DNA from: Bauldia sp.
Lineage (GTDB): Bacteria > Pseudomonadota > Alphaproteobacteria > Rhizobiales > Kaistiaceae
DNA length: 64,000 nucleotides
Direction of reading: 5' to 3'
Assembly: GCA_020849325.1 (NCBI GenBank)
Contig: JADLGL010000024.1
Coordinates: forward strand, 1-64,000
The notes beneath the pieces were generated by a model. The model did no database searches, had not been told where the DNA came from, and saw only the letters and a program-made list of their open reading frames with translations. The translations under genes were made by a program, and so were the position numbers. Below, in pieces: positions 36,595-45,488 of this stretch. Every line of letters begins with the position of its first letter. Positions within the stretch are counted from its first letter, which is position 1.

Positions 36595-37717
36595 CGTGAT
36601 CGAGTCCCGTCAGGAGCGGCTTGCCGGTACCGGCTGTGGCGAGCGAGGCATAGAGCTCGCGATACGCGCCGACATTGCGGTCGAACGAAAAGAGTTCGCG
36701 GATGCGCTGCCGGGCGAGCTCCGCCAGTGTCGTCCGGGCGGCCTGATCGAGGCCGAGACCGGTCCGGATCGCTGCCGCGAGCGCCAGGGGGTCGCAGGGC
36801 GGAACGACGAAGCCGTGCTGGCCGACGATGGCATGGATGTCGCCCACGTCCGTCGCGACCACCGGGACCCCCGACGCCATCGCCTCGGCGACGACGTTGG
36901 CAAAACCCTCGCCATAGGCCGACGACGAAACAAGGAGGTCGGCCGCGCGATAGACCGACGGCATGTCGAGGCGCTGGCCGAGGCGGATCAGCGCCGGATG
37001 GTCCGGCAGATCCTCCGTGCCGCGGCCCGCGCAGAGGACGCGCACGCCCGGCACCATGCCGATCGCCGCGAGGAAGGTCGAAAAATCCTTCTGCGGATCG
37101 GCCCGGCCGGCGAAAAGGACCACCAGTTCGTCCGGGCGGAGGCCGAGGGCCGCCCGCATGCGCGCGCGGTCGTCGACGTCAGGGGCGAATTCGTCCGTGT
37201 CGACGCCGTTGTGGATCACCGCCCAGCGGCGCGGTCGGTAGCCGATGGCGGCGTGGTCGCGCTGCCCGGTCTCGGAATTGACGACGATCGCGGCCGGCCG
37301 CGCCGACAGCCACGCGCCGAGGCGGGAGGCGGCCCGGACCGAGCGGCCGTGGTTCTCGAGCCTCATTGCCGAGCCGCGAATGTTCCAGATGAGCTGCTGG
37401 CGCGGCCGGCGGCCGATCAGCGCCAGCGCGGACAGGGCGTAGAGGTTGGCGTGGTAGAGCCAGGAGAGCACGTAATCGGGCCGGAAACTGCTGATCTCGC
37501 GCGCGACGCCGAGAACGAGCCCGACGCCGGGCCGCCCGCGCACGCCATCGAGTTCGACGACGTCATGGCCGGCATCGCGGAGCGCCTCGGCATTGGCGCC
37601 GCCGCCCACGAGGCTGACGACGCGCTCGTTCTCCACCGACCGGCGCCCGACGAGCCGCATCAGCTGCCCTTCGGCGCCGCCGGTATAGAGGCCGGTGATC
37701 ACGTGGAGGACGCGCAT
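36587..37717 (-). CDS. Glycosyltransferase, GT4 family
   Basis: 376 residues. N-terminal VLHVITGLYTGGAEGQLMRLV; donor lobe [64 protein letters not shown]. The E-G-F-x-N-V-V-x-E-A-M block is the retaining GT4 signature. It is transcribed with the gene at 35470, overlapping it by 8 bases. About 83 bases without a gene separate it from the sulfotransferase upstream. Confidence 0.9.
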   Translation of the reverse strand: MRVLHVITGLYTGGAEGQLMRLVGRRSVENERVVSLVGGGANAEALRDAGHDVVELDGVRGRPGVGLVLGVAREISSFRPDYVLSWLYHANLYALSALALIGRRPRQQLIWNIRGSAMRLENHGRSVRAASRLGAWLSARPAAIVVNSETGQRDHAAIGYRPRRWAVIHNGVDTDEFAPDVDDRARMRAALGLRPDELVVLFAGRADPQKDFSTFLAAIGMVPGVRVLCAGRGTEDLPDHPALIRLGQRLDMPSVYRAADLLVSSSAYGEGFANVVAEAMASGVPVVATDVGDIHAIVGQHGFVVPPCDPLALAAAIRTGLGLDQAARTTLAELARQRIRELFSFDRNVGAYRELYASLATAGTGKPLLTGLDHVG

Positions 37718-37800
37718 CGCCCCCCTCCGTTCGTCAAGGCGATCGTTTCCCGCCCGGTACCGGCAAGTCCAGCGATCGTATCCGCCCCGTTAGGCATCGA

Positions 37801-38643
37801 CTACTTCCCTGCCAAGCCGTGTGCCCCAGCCCTCCGGAAGGCGTAACGGCCCGGGATCGTCCCGATGTCGATGGCGACCTTCTGGAAGAAGTTCAGATCG
37901 CGTCGCCATGCCTCGTCAAGCCGCAACTCGTTCGACTTCTTCCGGCGCATGCGGTTTCCTCCGACATTGTGCCTTTCATGTTCCGCGAAGTCCCGCTGGC
38001 CCGGTTCGTACTCGTAGCCGATGGCCTTCATGAGGGGCGACAGAACCGCCTCGGGATTGCGGACGAGATCTTCGTAGCGGACGCGGAAGTGGGGGCGGTC
38101 CCGAATCAGACGATCGATCTTGGAATTCTGCAGGCAGTAGAAGCCGATGAGGCCGAGAAGGCTGGCGAATTGCCTGTTCTTGCGCTCACCGGAGCGGGTC
38201 ATCGAGAGGATCTGACCCTTCGGATTGCGCGCCAGGAAGACCGGCAGCACATCCAGTCCGGGCGCCGACAGGAGGAGTTCGAGCCGATGCACGTCCTTGG
38301 ACGAATCCACGATGAATCCGGCACCGGAGACGGCGGCGACGGCCTCGAAGAGAACCAGGTTGTCGCGACGGCAACCATCGAGGTCATCGTAGCGATCGAT
38401 GTTGAGGGTACCGAGCGTCTGTCCCGTGCGCGCCTGCACGACGGCGTCGACCTCGTGCCAGAATGGGCATTCGATGATGGACGGCGCGCCGCAGGTGCAG
38501 CGCTTCATCAGCTGCTCGGGACCGACGAACTTCGGCAGCTGCCTGATCTCGCCGACGGTGAACGCGCCGGAATGGCCGTTCAGCATGAGGTCCAGGAGCG
38601 TGGAGCCGCTGTGGGGCGAACTCGCTATGTAGACCACCTTCAT
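37801..38643 (-). CDS. Sulfotransferase family protein (glycan type)
   Basis: 280 residues from ATG 38643, overlapping the upstream sulfotransferase by ATGA. The PAPS loop is VVYIASSPHSGSTLLDLML. A cysteine trio follows (KRCTCGAPSIIECPFW), possibly structural. FIVDSSKDVHRLELLL and VFLARNPKGQILSMTRSG cover the catalytic and 3'-phosphate regions. It probably sulfates a carbohydrate or lipid-linked glycan made by the locus; the acceptor is unknown. Confidence 0.85.
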   Translation of the reverse strand: MKVVYIASSPHSGSTLLDLMLNGHSGAFTVGEIRQLPKFVGPEQLMKRCTCGAPSIIECPFWHEVDAVVQARTGQTLGTLNIDRYDDLDGCRRDNLVLFEAVAAVSGAGFIVDSSKDVHRLELLLSAPGLDVLPVFLARNPKGQILSMTRSGERKNRQFASLLGLIGFYCLQNSKIDRLIRDRPHFRVRYEDLVRNPEAVLSPLMKAIGYEYEPGQRDFAEHERHNVGGNRMRRKKSNELRLDEAWRRDLNFFQKVAIDIGTIPGRYAFRRAGAHGLAGK

Positions 38644-39524
38644 GCCGATCTGCCGGTCGCGCCGATGGTCTCGGTCATCTCGAGGTCCGGCGAGGGTGCC
38701 TTCAGGAGCGCCTCGTAGCGGTCCCGCCAGACCTCCGGGGCGCCCGGGAACCGTTCGCACATCTCCCGGAGCCAGGGCAGATGCAGGGCCGCCAGGCCCC
38801 GTTCGAACTCGGGCGGGGGCTTGCTCGAACCGGTGGCCGAGTTCACCGCTCCCTTGGGCAGCAGCGGCCCCACATCCCCCGGCTCGACGCCGATGAACCG
38901 CAGGACGCTGGAAACCAGGCCAACGGGGTTTGCCTTCACGTCGTCAAAGAAGCAGAAAAGCAACTGATCTGAATTGAAATGCGATTCAAGCGCGTTGATC
39001 GTCCTCAAGTAACTCGACTTTCTCACTCGTTCCGAGTCAACGTCGTACTCTGTCTTGATCTTTCTCTTCTTGTTCTTGCTCGACGCGTTTCTCATCGCCG
39101 ACCACATCCGCTCGATTGGATCGCGCATGATGTAGATCAGCTTGACGTCCGGGTTGACTGCCTTGATGTGCTCGAGACCTTCTGCCCCGAGCGTCGAATA
39201 GGAAGGCGTTGCCTCGCCGGTGATCTTGCCGCGCCGGCGCCCGGGTTCGAACAGCCTTCGGTACCAATTGTCGTTCCGTCGTCCCAGGAAGTATCGGATG
39301 TCCCACAGCGTCGCGAGGCGACGTTCTGCAAAGTTCGATTTGAACCGCTTCCGCATGTGAACGTAGAAGCGCTTGTTGGTTGGGTCATCGAAGTAGTGGA
39401 GTTCCTTGACCGGCGGCACCCAGACCGAGGGATGCGAACCGAGAGCCCGGTGAAGCCAGGTCGTCCCGGAGCGGTGCGCGCCGATGATGATGAAGTGAGG
39501 CCCTTTGGCGGCGGGGGTGCTCAA
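38640..39524 (-). CDS. Sulfotransferase domain protein
   Basis: 294 residues from TTG 39524 (frame TTGA with the upstream stop), with AAAGAAG in front. The frame is open farther up, but those residues belong to the methyltransferase in another frame. Motifs: FIIIGAHRSGTTWLHRAL (PAPS loop), KELHYFDDPTNKRFYV, GEATPSYSTL, and YIMRDPIERMWSAMRN (3'-phosphate Arg/Ser). These are close to heparan-sulfate-type and Nod-factor-type sulfotransferases. It is coupled on both sides by 4-base overlaps. Confidence 0.88.
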   Translation of the reverse strand: MSTPAAKGPHFIIIGAHRSGTTWLHRALGSHPSVWVPPVKELHYFDDPTNKRFYVHMRKRFKSNFAERRLATLWDIRYFLGRRNDNWYRRLFEPGRRRGKITGEATPSYSTLGAEGLEHIKAVNPDVKLIYIMRDPIERMWSAMRNASSKNKKRKIKTEYDVDSERVRKSSYLRTINALESHFNSDQLLFCFFDDVKANPVGLVSSVLRFIGVEPGDVGPLLPKGAVNSATGSSKPPPEFERGLAALHLPWLREMCERFPGAPEVWRDRYEALLKAPSPDLEMTETIGATGRSA

Positions 39525-40312
39525 TTGAGCTTCTTTCCGATGTCGACCGCGGTGTCCACGGTTGATGAGCCTTCGTCCTTCTGCAGGAAGAGCAAGCCGC
39601 CGGTGCGATCCGAGGTCGAGCCGAAGTTCGAAACCGACAACCCCGCGCGCCTGGCTGCGGTTTCGATCTCGGCCAGCGAGTGGCACCAGGTGTTGTTCGA
39701 CTTCCTCGAAGATTTCTCCACGAGCTTCGTGACCCTGATTCCGATCGTGGTTGCGGTGGTCGCGAGCGTGTGGATGTTCGTGAAGTAAACAGGCAGATCG
39801 TCCGGAGAGACGTGCTGCACCACTCCGTTCGAGAATATCCAGTCCGGCCTTCTGGCGGAGAGTTCGATCAGATCGTCGGAACGTATGACCCGTACAGTGG
39901 GCCTTTTCGCATCGATGGCTTCTGCGGAGAGCAGACCGAGGCCGATATCGAGCAGCCGTTGATCGATGTCGAGACCGATATAGCGATCCGGCTCCAGGTA
40001 GTTGATCAGCAGCGCACCGACGCGAAGCGTCCCGCACCCGTAGTCGACGAACACGTCGTCCGGCTTCAGACCACGTTTGATCAGTCTGTTGAGCGTCCGC
40101 TGGGCCCGCTCCGGGCTTCCCGGCTTCAGCTTGGGCCCGAGGCTGGCGTGGGTCTTGCCCGCGTCGAGCCGAGACATGACGCGATCGGAGTAGGTGGCGC
40201 CTTTCTCGCGCCGGCCTCCAGGCTGTCCCGCCAACACCCTCCACACCCTCCGAAGAGCCTTTTGAACAATAGTCGTCACCGTTCGCCAGCCCCCTTGCGG
40301 TCCGCTCTGCAA
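39521..40312 (-). CDS. SAM-dependent methyltransferase
   Basis: 263 residues. Motif I is VFVDYGCGTLRVGALLI. YIGLDIDQRLLDIGLGLL follows with the acidic ribose ligand, then WIFSNGVVQHVSPDDLPVYF (motif post-II) and a C-terminal beta region. It is a class I Rossmann methyltransferase, probably acting on a sugar or lipid of the locus. GTG 40282 is an alternative start. It ends in TTGA overlap with a sulfotransferase, so methylation and sulfation are likely steps on one product. Confidence 0.8.
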   Translation of the reverse strand: MQSGPQGGWRTVTTIVQKALRRVWRVLAGQPGGRREKGATYSDRVMSRLDAGKTHASLGPKLKPGSPERAQRTLNRLIKRGLKPDDVFVDYGCGTLRVGALLINYLEPDRYIGLDIDQRLLDIGLGLLSAEAIDAKRPTVRVIRSDDLIELSARRPDWIFSNGVVQHVSPDDLPVYFTNIHTLATTATTIGIRVTKLVEKSSRKSNNTWCHSLAEIETAARRAGLSVSNFGSTSDRTGGLLFLQKDEGSSTVDTAVDIGKKLN

Positions 40313-40391
40313 GCCTCACAAACCCAATGTGCCGCGCATTCTCGGGCGTACCCGAAGGCCGAACCATCACGTGCCTGCCCGAACGTCGGCG

Positions 40392-42032
40392 TCATTCGAG
40401 GTCCTCGTCCGGATCGGATGGCGTCAGCTTCCGTTTGCCTTTCCGTGCCGCCCGTTTGGCCGCGCGGGCCAGCACGGCCTCGGCCTCTTCTGACCCGAGT
40501 GCGACGGACCGCACGATCTCGCTCCGGTTCTCGTCGACCACCAGAAGGCGCGACTCGCCCAACGATCCGACCGTGGAGCGGGTCGAGTGGACCACGATCA
40601 GCAATCCATCCCAAGCCGGTAGCGTGCGATGATTCCCCGCATTCGAGGCGACGAGTCGCGCCTCTGCAAAAAGGATGGGGGCGTCGGCGCGCGTGGGCTC
40701 GGGGGCGGCCCACGACGCTCGCGCGCTGGCGACGGGAATGCCGCTCGAGTTCCGCGCGTGGAGGGCGAGGAGCTGCACCTTCCCGATGGCCTCGTCCCAA
40801 ACCACGGCGAGTCGTTCGCCGGCCGAGGCAAATACGGGCTCACCCGCGCCGAGGTCGATTGCATCGCCCTTGCGGAGCGCCGCCGTCGGGCCTTCGAGGC
40901 CTCGCAGGTCGAGGACGAAGTGCCGGTGGCGGACCATTTCCGGGTATCGCCGGCTGACGAATGCCACTGCCCGGATGGTCCGGAACGCGCCGTTGAGAGC
41001 AACTTGCAGGGCGCCGACATAGGCGATCAGCATGGGCCAGTCGCGCGTTCCGTTGATGAGTTCCGAGCCGATCGTGGCCAGCGCGATCGCGACGATCGCG
41101 GCGATGCCGATTCCAACGACGAGCGCTATGATGGCACCGGTGCGCAGCCAGCCGGAATAGGCTGCCGCCAACTCCTCCGCGGGGGCCCAGCGTCCCATTG
41201 TCGGCAGGCCCTGTTGACCCGAGCGGATGGCCGCGCTGGCGCGGCGGAGACGCTTTCCGAAGGCGACGGCGCGAAGCGATACGGGATAGAGGAGAGCGCT
41301 CCAGATCGTCGCGATGGCAAGGAGGATCGCGGTCAGCGCCGGTGCCTGCCAGAACAGGACGATCGCCGCAATCGCCGCGCCGGCAAGCGCGGGCAGCGTC
41401 TTGACGATCAGGAAGGCACTGCGCGCCGATCCCGTGGCGGCGGTGCTGAGCCCCCTCAGGGTGAAATCCGCCAGAAGCACGCTCGCCTTGGGGGCACGGG
41501 GGTCTGGGAGCAGCGCTGCCGCCCTCGCCATCCGGTCGACCGCCCGGGCAAGGCTCCGCCGGACCATCGCGAGGAGAAGGCCGTTCGAGATGAAACCGAG
41601 GACCGCCGCCGCGGCAAGGCTCGCGGCGAATCCGCCGGCCGTGGCGACGAGCATCGCCGTGTCCGTGCGTGCCGACCAGTCGATGCCGAGGAAGGGGATG
41701 GCGAGACCGCCATCCCGCTGCAGCGCCTGGCCGTAGCCGAACACGATCAGAATCGCGAGAACCTGTGCCCCGAGTGCGGCCCAGCCGAACACGAGGGCGA
41801 TGAACAGCTTTCGCGGCGTTTGCGCGAAGGTGTCGTGGACCGACCAGAGAATGGTCTTCCGATAGTTGCCGGCGCGGCGCGTGAACCGGCCGAAATGGCC
41901 GCGGCCCGTTTCGCCCGATTTTCGGCTGACGCCCTTCGCCGGCCCGAGGCCGCGATCGGCCGCCCCGCCGGCCCTCCGCTTTGCGTCCCGGCGACCCCCG
42001 GCAGGAGCGGCGTCGGCGGCGCTGCCGGTCAC
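40392..42032 (-). CDS. ABC-exporter-like membrane protein with degenerate ATPase domain
   Basis: 546 residues. After a basic N-terminus (~1-70), about six membrane helices span 75-355, laid out like a type IV (exporter) ABC half-transporter. The remainder (395-510) resembles a nucleotide-binding domain that has lost its catalytic parts. Where Walker A should be, the text reads ASAGERLAVVWDEAIGKVQL. No LSGGQ or Walker B is seen, while an H-loop-like LLIVVHSTRSTVG and LLVVDENRSEIV remain. It is coupled to the GT4 gene upstream by ATGA. It may be a regulatory or scaffolding half; this is inference. Confidence 0.65.
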   Translation of the reverse strand: MTGSAADAAPAGGRRDAKRRAGGAADRGLGPAKGVSRKSGETGRGHFGRFTRRAGNYRKTILWSVHDTFAQTPRKLFIALVFGWAALGAQVLAILIVFGYGQALQRDGGLAIPFLGIDWSARTDTAMLVATAGGFAASLAAAAVLGFISNGLLLAMVRRSLARAVDRMARAAALLPDPRAPKASVLLADFTLRGLSTAATGSARSAFLIVKTLPALAGAAIAAIVLFWQAPALTAILLAIATIWSALLYPVSLRAVAFGKRLRRASAAIRSGQQGLPTMGRWAPAEELAAAYSGWLRTGAIIALVVGIGIAAIVAIALATIGSELINGTRDWPMLIAYVGALQVALNGAFRTIRAVAFVSRRYPEMVRHRHFVLDLRGLEGPTAALRKGDAIDLGAGEPVFASAGERLAVVWDEAIGKVQLLALHARNSSGIPVASARASWAAPEPTRADAPILFAEARLVASNAGNHRTLPAWDGLLIVVHSTRSTVGSLGESRLLVVDENRSEIVRSVALGSEEAEAVLARAAKRAARKGKRKLTPSDPDEDLE

Positions 42033-43303
42033 GCGATCACCTCGACCCAGGTGGCAAGCGCCACCTCGGGAAGGTGCGGGCGGCTCCGCTCCATCGCGCC
42101 CTCGGAGTAGCGCGTGCGAAGGTTTTCGTCCTGAGCGAGCGTGACGATGGCGTCTCCCAACGCCGCCGCGTCGTCGACCGGAACCACCACTCCGGCGCGG
42201 TCGTCGCCGATCAGTTCGATCGGGCCGGGCGAGGCGTCGGTGACGATCGACGCGAGCCCGCAGCTCATCGCTTCGAGGAGCGCATTCGGCGATCCTTCGA
42301 AGCGCGACGGGAGCACGAAGAACCGCGCGGCGCGAAGGAAGGGGAAGGGGTCGTCGACGTGACCGATCCAGTCGATGCGGTCGGCGACGCCCAACTCGGT
42401 GGCCAGGGCCTCGAGGGAGGCGCGGAGCGGGCCGTCGCCCACGATGGCAAGACGCCAGCGCGGCAATTGCGGCAGCGCAAGGGCGGCGGCGCGGACCAGA
42501 GTGTCGATGCCCTTCTGCTCGACGAGCCGCGCGACCGTCACGAAGGTCGGAGACGCGAAATCGGCGATGGCAGCTCCGGACGGGATCGTCAGCGGATTGG
42601 GCAGGAATGCCAGCTTCTCGCGCGGGACGAAGGACGCGAGTACGTCGAGCGCCCCCCTCGTATTGGCGGTGACCACGCTGGCACGCGGATAAGTGAGCCG
42701 ACGCGCGGCCTCGATGCCGGGAGAGTGGCGCTGGAGGCGCGGGTCGTTCCTCTCCGACACGACGGTGCGGGTCTTGAGGCGGCGGGCGGCGAGGAGCGTG
42801 ATGATGTTGGTTCGCGTCAGGAAGGACACGACCGTGTCCGGTGCGATCTCCCGAAGTTCCTTGCGCAATCCCCGGACGATGGCGCGGCGCCGGAGGAAGG
42901 CCACGGAATGCGTGACCTTGCTGATCACGACGAAGGCAAGGAGCACGGCGGGCCGCAGCGTCCGCTTGATCGGACCGCGGTGTTTGACGGGTGCCGTCGC
43001 AGGACGCTGCTTCGACGACACGCCCGGCTCCTTGAGCGTCTTGGGGGTGGAGAAGCCGCCCAGCCGATGCCGCACGATCCTGGGACTGAGTTCGTAGGCG
43101 TCGGACGGCGTGCGGCTGATCGTGACGACGTGGAGTTCGACACCGCGCTCGACGAGGCTGTTCGCGGCGTTCGCCACCACGCGCTGCGCTCCGCCGGGCC
43201 CGAGGTGCCCGATCACGAACGCGACGCGCTTAGGCTCGCTCCGGGGCGCCACGGCGCCTCCCGGTCCCGCTTCGCTTCGATCAAGCACCACCCTTGCCGT
43301 CAT
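42029..43303 (-). CDS. Glycosyltransferase, GT4 family
   Basis: 424 residues from ATG 43303. [21 protein letters not shown] opens the acceptor lobe. A basic insert ([19 protein letters not shown]) follows. The donor lobe has [33 protein letters not shown], and [22 protein letters not shown]. The block [11 protein letters not shown] is characteristic of N-acetylgalactosamine/galactose-type GT4 enzymes, though donor specificity is not certain. It is first in a tightly coupled series running left to 37801. Confidence 0.9.
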   Translation of the reverse strand: MTARVVLDRSEAGPGGAVAPRSEPKRVAFVIGHLGPGGAQRVVANAANSLVERGVELHVVTISRTPSDAYELSPRIVRHRLGGFSTPKTLKEPGVSSKQRPATAPVKHRGPIKRTLRPAVLLAFVVISKVTHSVAFLRRRAIVRGLRKELREIAPDTVVSFLTRTNIITLLAARRLKTRTVVSERNDPRLQRHSPGIEAARRLTYPRASVVTANTRGALDVLASFVPREKLAFLPNPLTIPSGAAIADFASPTFVTVARLVEQKGIDTLVRAAALALPQLPRWRLAIVGDGPLRASLEALATELGVADRIDWIGHVDDPFPFLRAARFFVLPSRFEGSPNALLEAMSCGLASIVTDASPGPIELIGDDRAGVVVPVDDAAALGDAIVTLAQDENLRTRYSEGAMERSRPHLPEVALATWVEVIA

Positions 43304-43529
43304 CCTGCCGCCGCCCGGCATCGCCGCACGGGATTGTTCCGGGGTTCGATGCGTCGCACAGGCTACCCGCCGGGGCATTCCGGGTACAGTGACGGGTGGC
43401 CGATCCGGGGCCGGATTGAGGAGATCGCGGCTTTGCTGCAACAGCGGCACGCGTTCGGGCGTGGCATTCCTTCGCACGGCGGCTTATGGCCTTTGCGCGG
43501 GGCGCGCGTTCGGTGATCGGGTTGGCCGC

Positions 43530-44552
43530 ATGAAGGTTCTCGTCACCGGCAATGCCGGTTTCATCGGCTTCCACGTCGCGCTGCGGCTGCTCGGGCGCGG
43601 CGATGACGTCGTCGGCTGCGACGTCGTCAACGACTACTACGACGTCGCCCTCAAGGAGGCACGGCTCGCCCTCGTCGCGGAGAACGCCCGGAAGGCCGGG
43701 CGAGCGTACGATTTCGTGCGCGCCGACCTCGCCGATCCAGACGCCGTTGCGGCTCTCTTCGCCACGCATCGGTTCGATCGCGTGATCCACCTCGCCGCGC
43801 AGGCGGGGGTGCGCCATTCGCTCGTCGATCCGCGCTCCTACGTCACCAGCAATCTCGTCGGGTTCGCCAACGTCATCGAGGCCTGCCGTCGGGCCGGAAC
43901 GCCCCATCTCACCTATGCCAGCACCAGCAGCGTCTACGGCGCCAACACCGTCATGCCGCTCTCCGAGCGGCAGGGCGTCGATCATCCGCTGCAGTTCTAT
44001 GCCGCGACGAAGCGGGCGAACGAGCTGATGGCGCACTCTTACAGCCACTTCGCCGGCCTGCCGACGACGGGGCTGCGGTTCTTCACGGTCTACGGCCCCT
44101 GGGGCCGGCCGGACATGGCGCTGTTCAAGTTCACGCGCGCCATGCTCGAGGGAAAGCCGATCCCGGTCTACAACAACGGCAACCACGTCCGGAGCTTCAC
44201 CTATGTCGACGACGTGGTCGACGGGCTGATCCGCGCCAGCGACCAGATCGCGACGGGCAATCCGGCGTGGGACGGGAATGCCCCCGATCCGTCGACGAGC
44301 AAAGCCCCGTTCCGGGTGCTCAACATCGGCAATCCGGCGGGAGTCCGCCTCAACGACTATATCGAGGCGCTCGAGGAGGCCCTCGGCAGAAAGGCGGAAC
44401 GCGAACTCCTGCCGCTCCAGGTCGGCGACGTGCCCGATACGGTCGCCGATGTCGGCGCGCTCGACCGCGCGGTGGGTTTTCATCCGACGACGCCGGTGCA
44501 GGAGGGCGTCGCGCGGTTCGTCGCCTGGTACCGGAGTTTCTACGGGGTGTAG
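43530..44552 (+). CDS. UDP-sugar 4-epimerase, UDP-glucuronate epimerase type
   Basis: 340 residues. The extended SDR fold starts [21 protein letters not shown] (GxxGxxG). [16 protein letters not shown] is typical of UDP-glucuronate 4-epimerases. The active site has STSSVYGAN and [18 protein letters not shown] (YxxxK), then [19 protein letters not shown] and [15 protein letters not shown]. It supplies UDP-galacturonate or a related donor for the glycan locus. It is divergent from the glycosyltransferase at 42029, with 226 bases between them. Confidence 0.9.
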   Translation: MKVLVTGNAGFIGFHVALRLLGRGDDVVGCDVVNDYYDVALKEARLALVAENARKAGRAYDFVRADLADPDAVAALFATHRFDRVIHLAAQAGVRHSLVDPRSYVTSNLVGFANVIEACRRAGTPHLTYASTSSVYGANTVMPLSERQGVDHPLQFYAATKRANELMAHSYSHFAGLPTTGLRFFTVYGPWGRPDMALFKFTRAMLEGKPIPVYNNGNHVRSFTYVDDVVDGLIRASDQIATGNPAWDGNAPDPSTSKAPFRVLNIGNPAGVRLNDYIEALEEALGRKAERELLPLQVGDVPDTVADVGALDRAVGFHPTTPVQEGVARFVAWYRSFYGV

Positions 44553-44777
44553 GCGTGCGTTTCCTCCGGGTCCGGAGTTTTCGGCCGTCGGTGTGACGGC
44601 GGTCACACGCTGCGGCGCCTGGTCCTGCGATCGTCGGCCGGCGCGGGGCACCGGATCGCGGCGGATCAGTTTGACGCGAGGCGGCGCCCGAACCACAATC
44701 GTCGGACGCGCTCTCGCGGCTGGCATGAAACGGGGGGCGGCGGCGGTCAGGGGTCCTGCACCGGCTGCCGCAGCGGA

Positions 44778-45482
44778 ATGCCGAACGTTTCTGACGAAAT
44801 GCCGGCAGTCGCGACCGTCGCATCGGATGCGGCGTCCCTTCTTGCCGCGTGTGTCCTGTTCCGGGCGCTCGACGAGGATACGCGGCGCGCCCTCGCGCTC
44901 CGCGCGGTGCGGAAACGCTATGCGGCCGGCGAGACCGTGTTCGCCGTCGGCGCGCCGGGCCATGCGATGATGGCGATCGCCCGCGGCACGATCCGGATCA
45001 GCTATCCCACCACCCGCGGCCGGGCCCTCGTCCTTGCCGATCTCGGCCCCGGGGAAATGTTCGGCGAAGTGGCGCTCCTCGACGGGCGCGAGCGGTCCGC
45101 CACCGCCACCGCCGTCACGCCGTGCGAGGTGGTGGTCCTCGAACGCTGCCACGTCGTGCCGGTGCTGCGCGAGCGGCCGGACGTCTGCCTGAAACTCCTC
45201 GATCTCCTCTGTGCCCGGCTCCGCCGCTCCGACGAGCGGATGGCCGACATCGCGTTCTCGCAACTGCCGGTGCGCCTCGCCAAGACCATCCTCTCGCGCG
45301 CCGGCGCCCTCGAGCGCATCGACCTCTCGCAGTCCGACATCGCCGACATGGTCGGCAGCGCCCGCGAGAACGTGAACCGGCAGCTCCGCGCCTGGCAGCG
45401 GCGCGGGATCGTCGACATCGGCCTCGGCTGGATCGCGATCCGGCGGCGGGCCGATCTCGTCGCCATCGCGGACGCGGTGTAG
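44778..45482 (+). CDS. CRP/FNR-family transcription regulator
   Basis: 234 residues. An N-terminal cyclic-nucleotide-binding fold has GETVFAVGAPGHAMM and the phosphate-binding cassette GEVALLDGRERSATATA with the Arg-Ser pair expected for cAMP. A C-terminal helix-turn-helix follows (QSDIADMVGSARENVNRQL). No FNR-type N-terminal cysteine cluster is seen. The next four genes on the strand include a receiver-cyclase, so cAMP control is plausible. It sits 6 bases before the sensor kinase gene. Confidence 0.88.
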   Translation: MPNVSDEMPAVATVASDAASLLAACVLFRALDEDTRRALALRAVRKRYAAGETVFAVGAPGHAMMAIARGTIRISYPTTRGRALVLADLGPGEMFGEVALLDGRERSATATAVTPCEVVVLERCHVVPVLRERPDVCLKLLDLLCARLRRSDERMADIAFSQLPVRLAKTILSRAGALERIDLSQSDIADMVGSARENVNRQLRAWQRRGIVDIGLGWIAIRRRADLVAIADAV

Positions 45483-45488
45483 TCCGGC

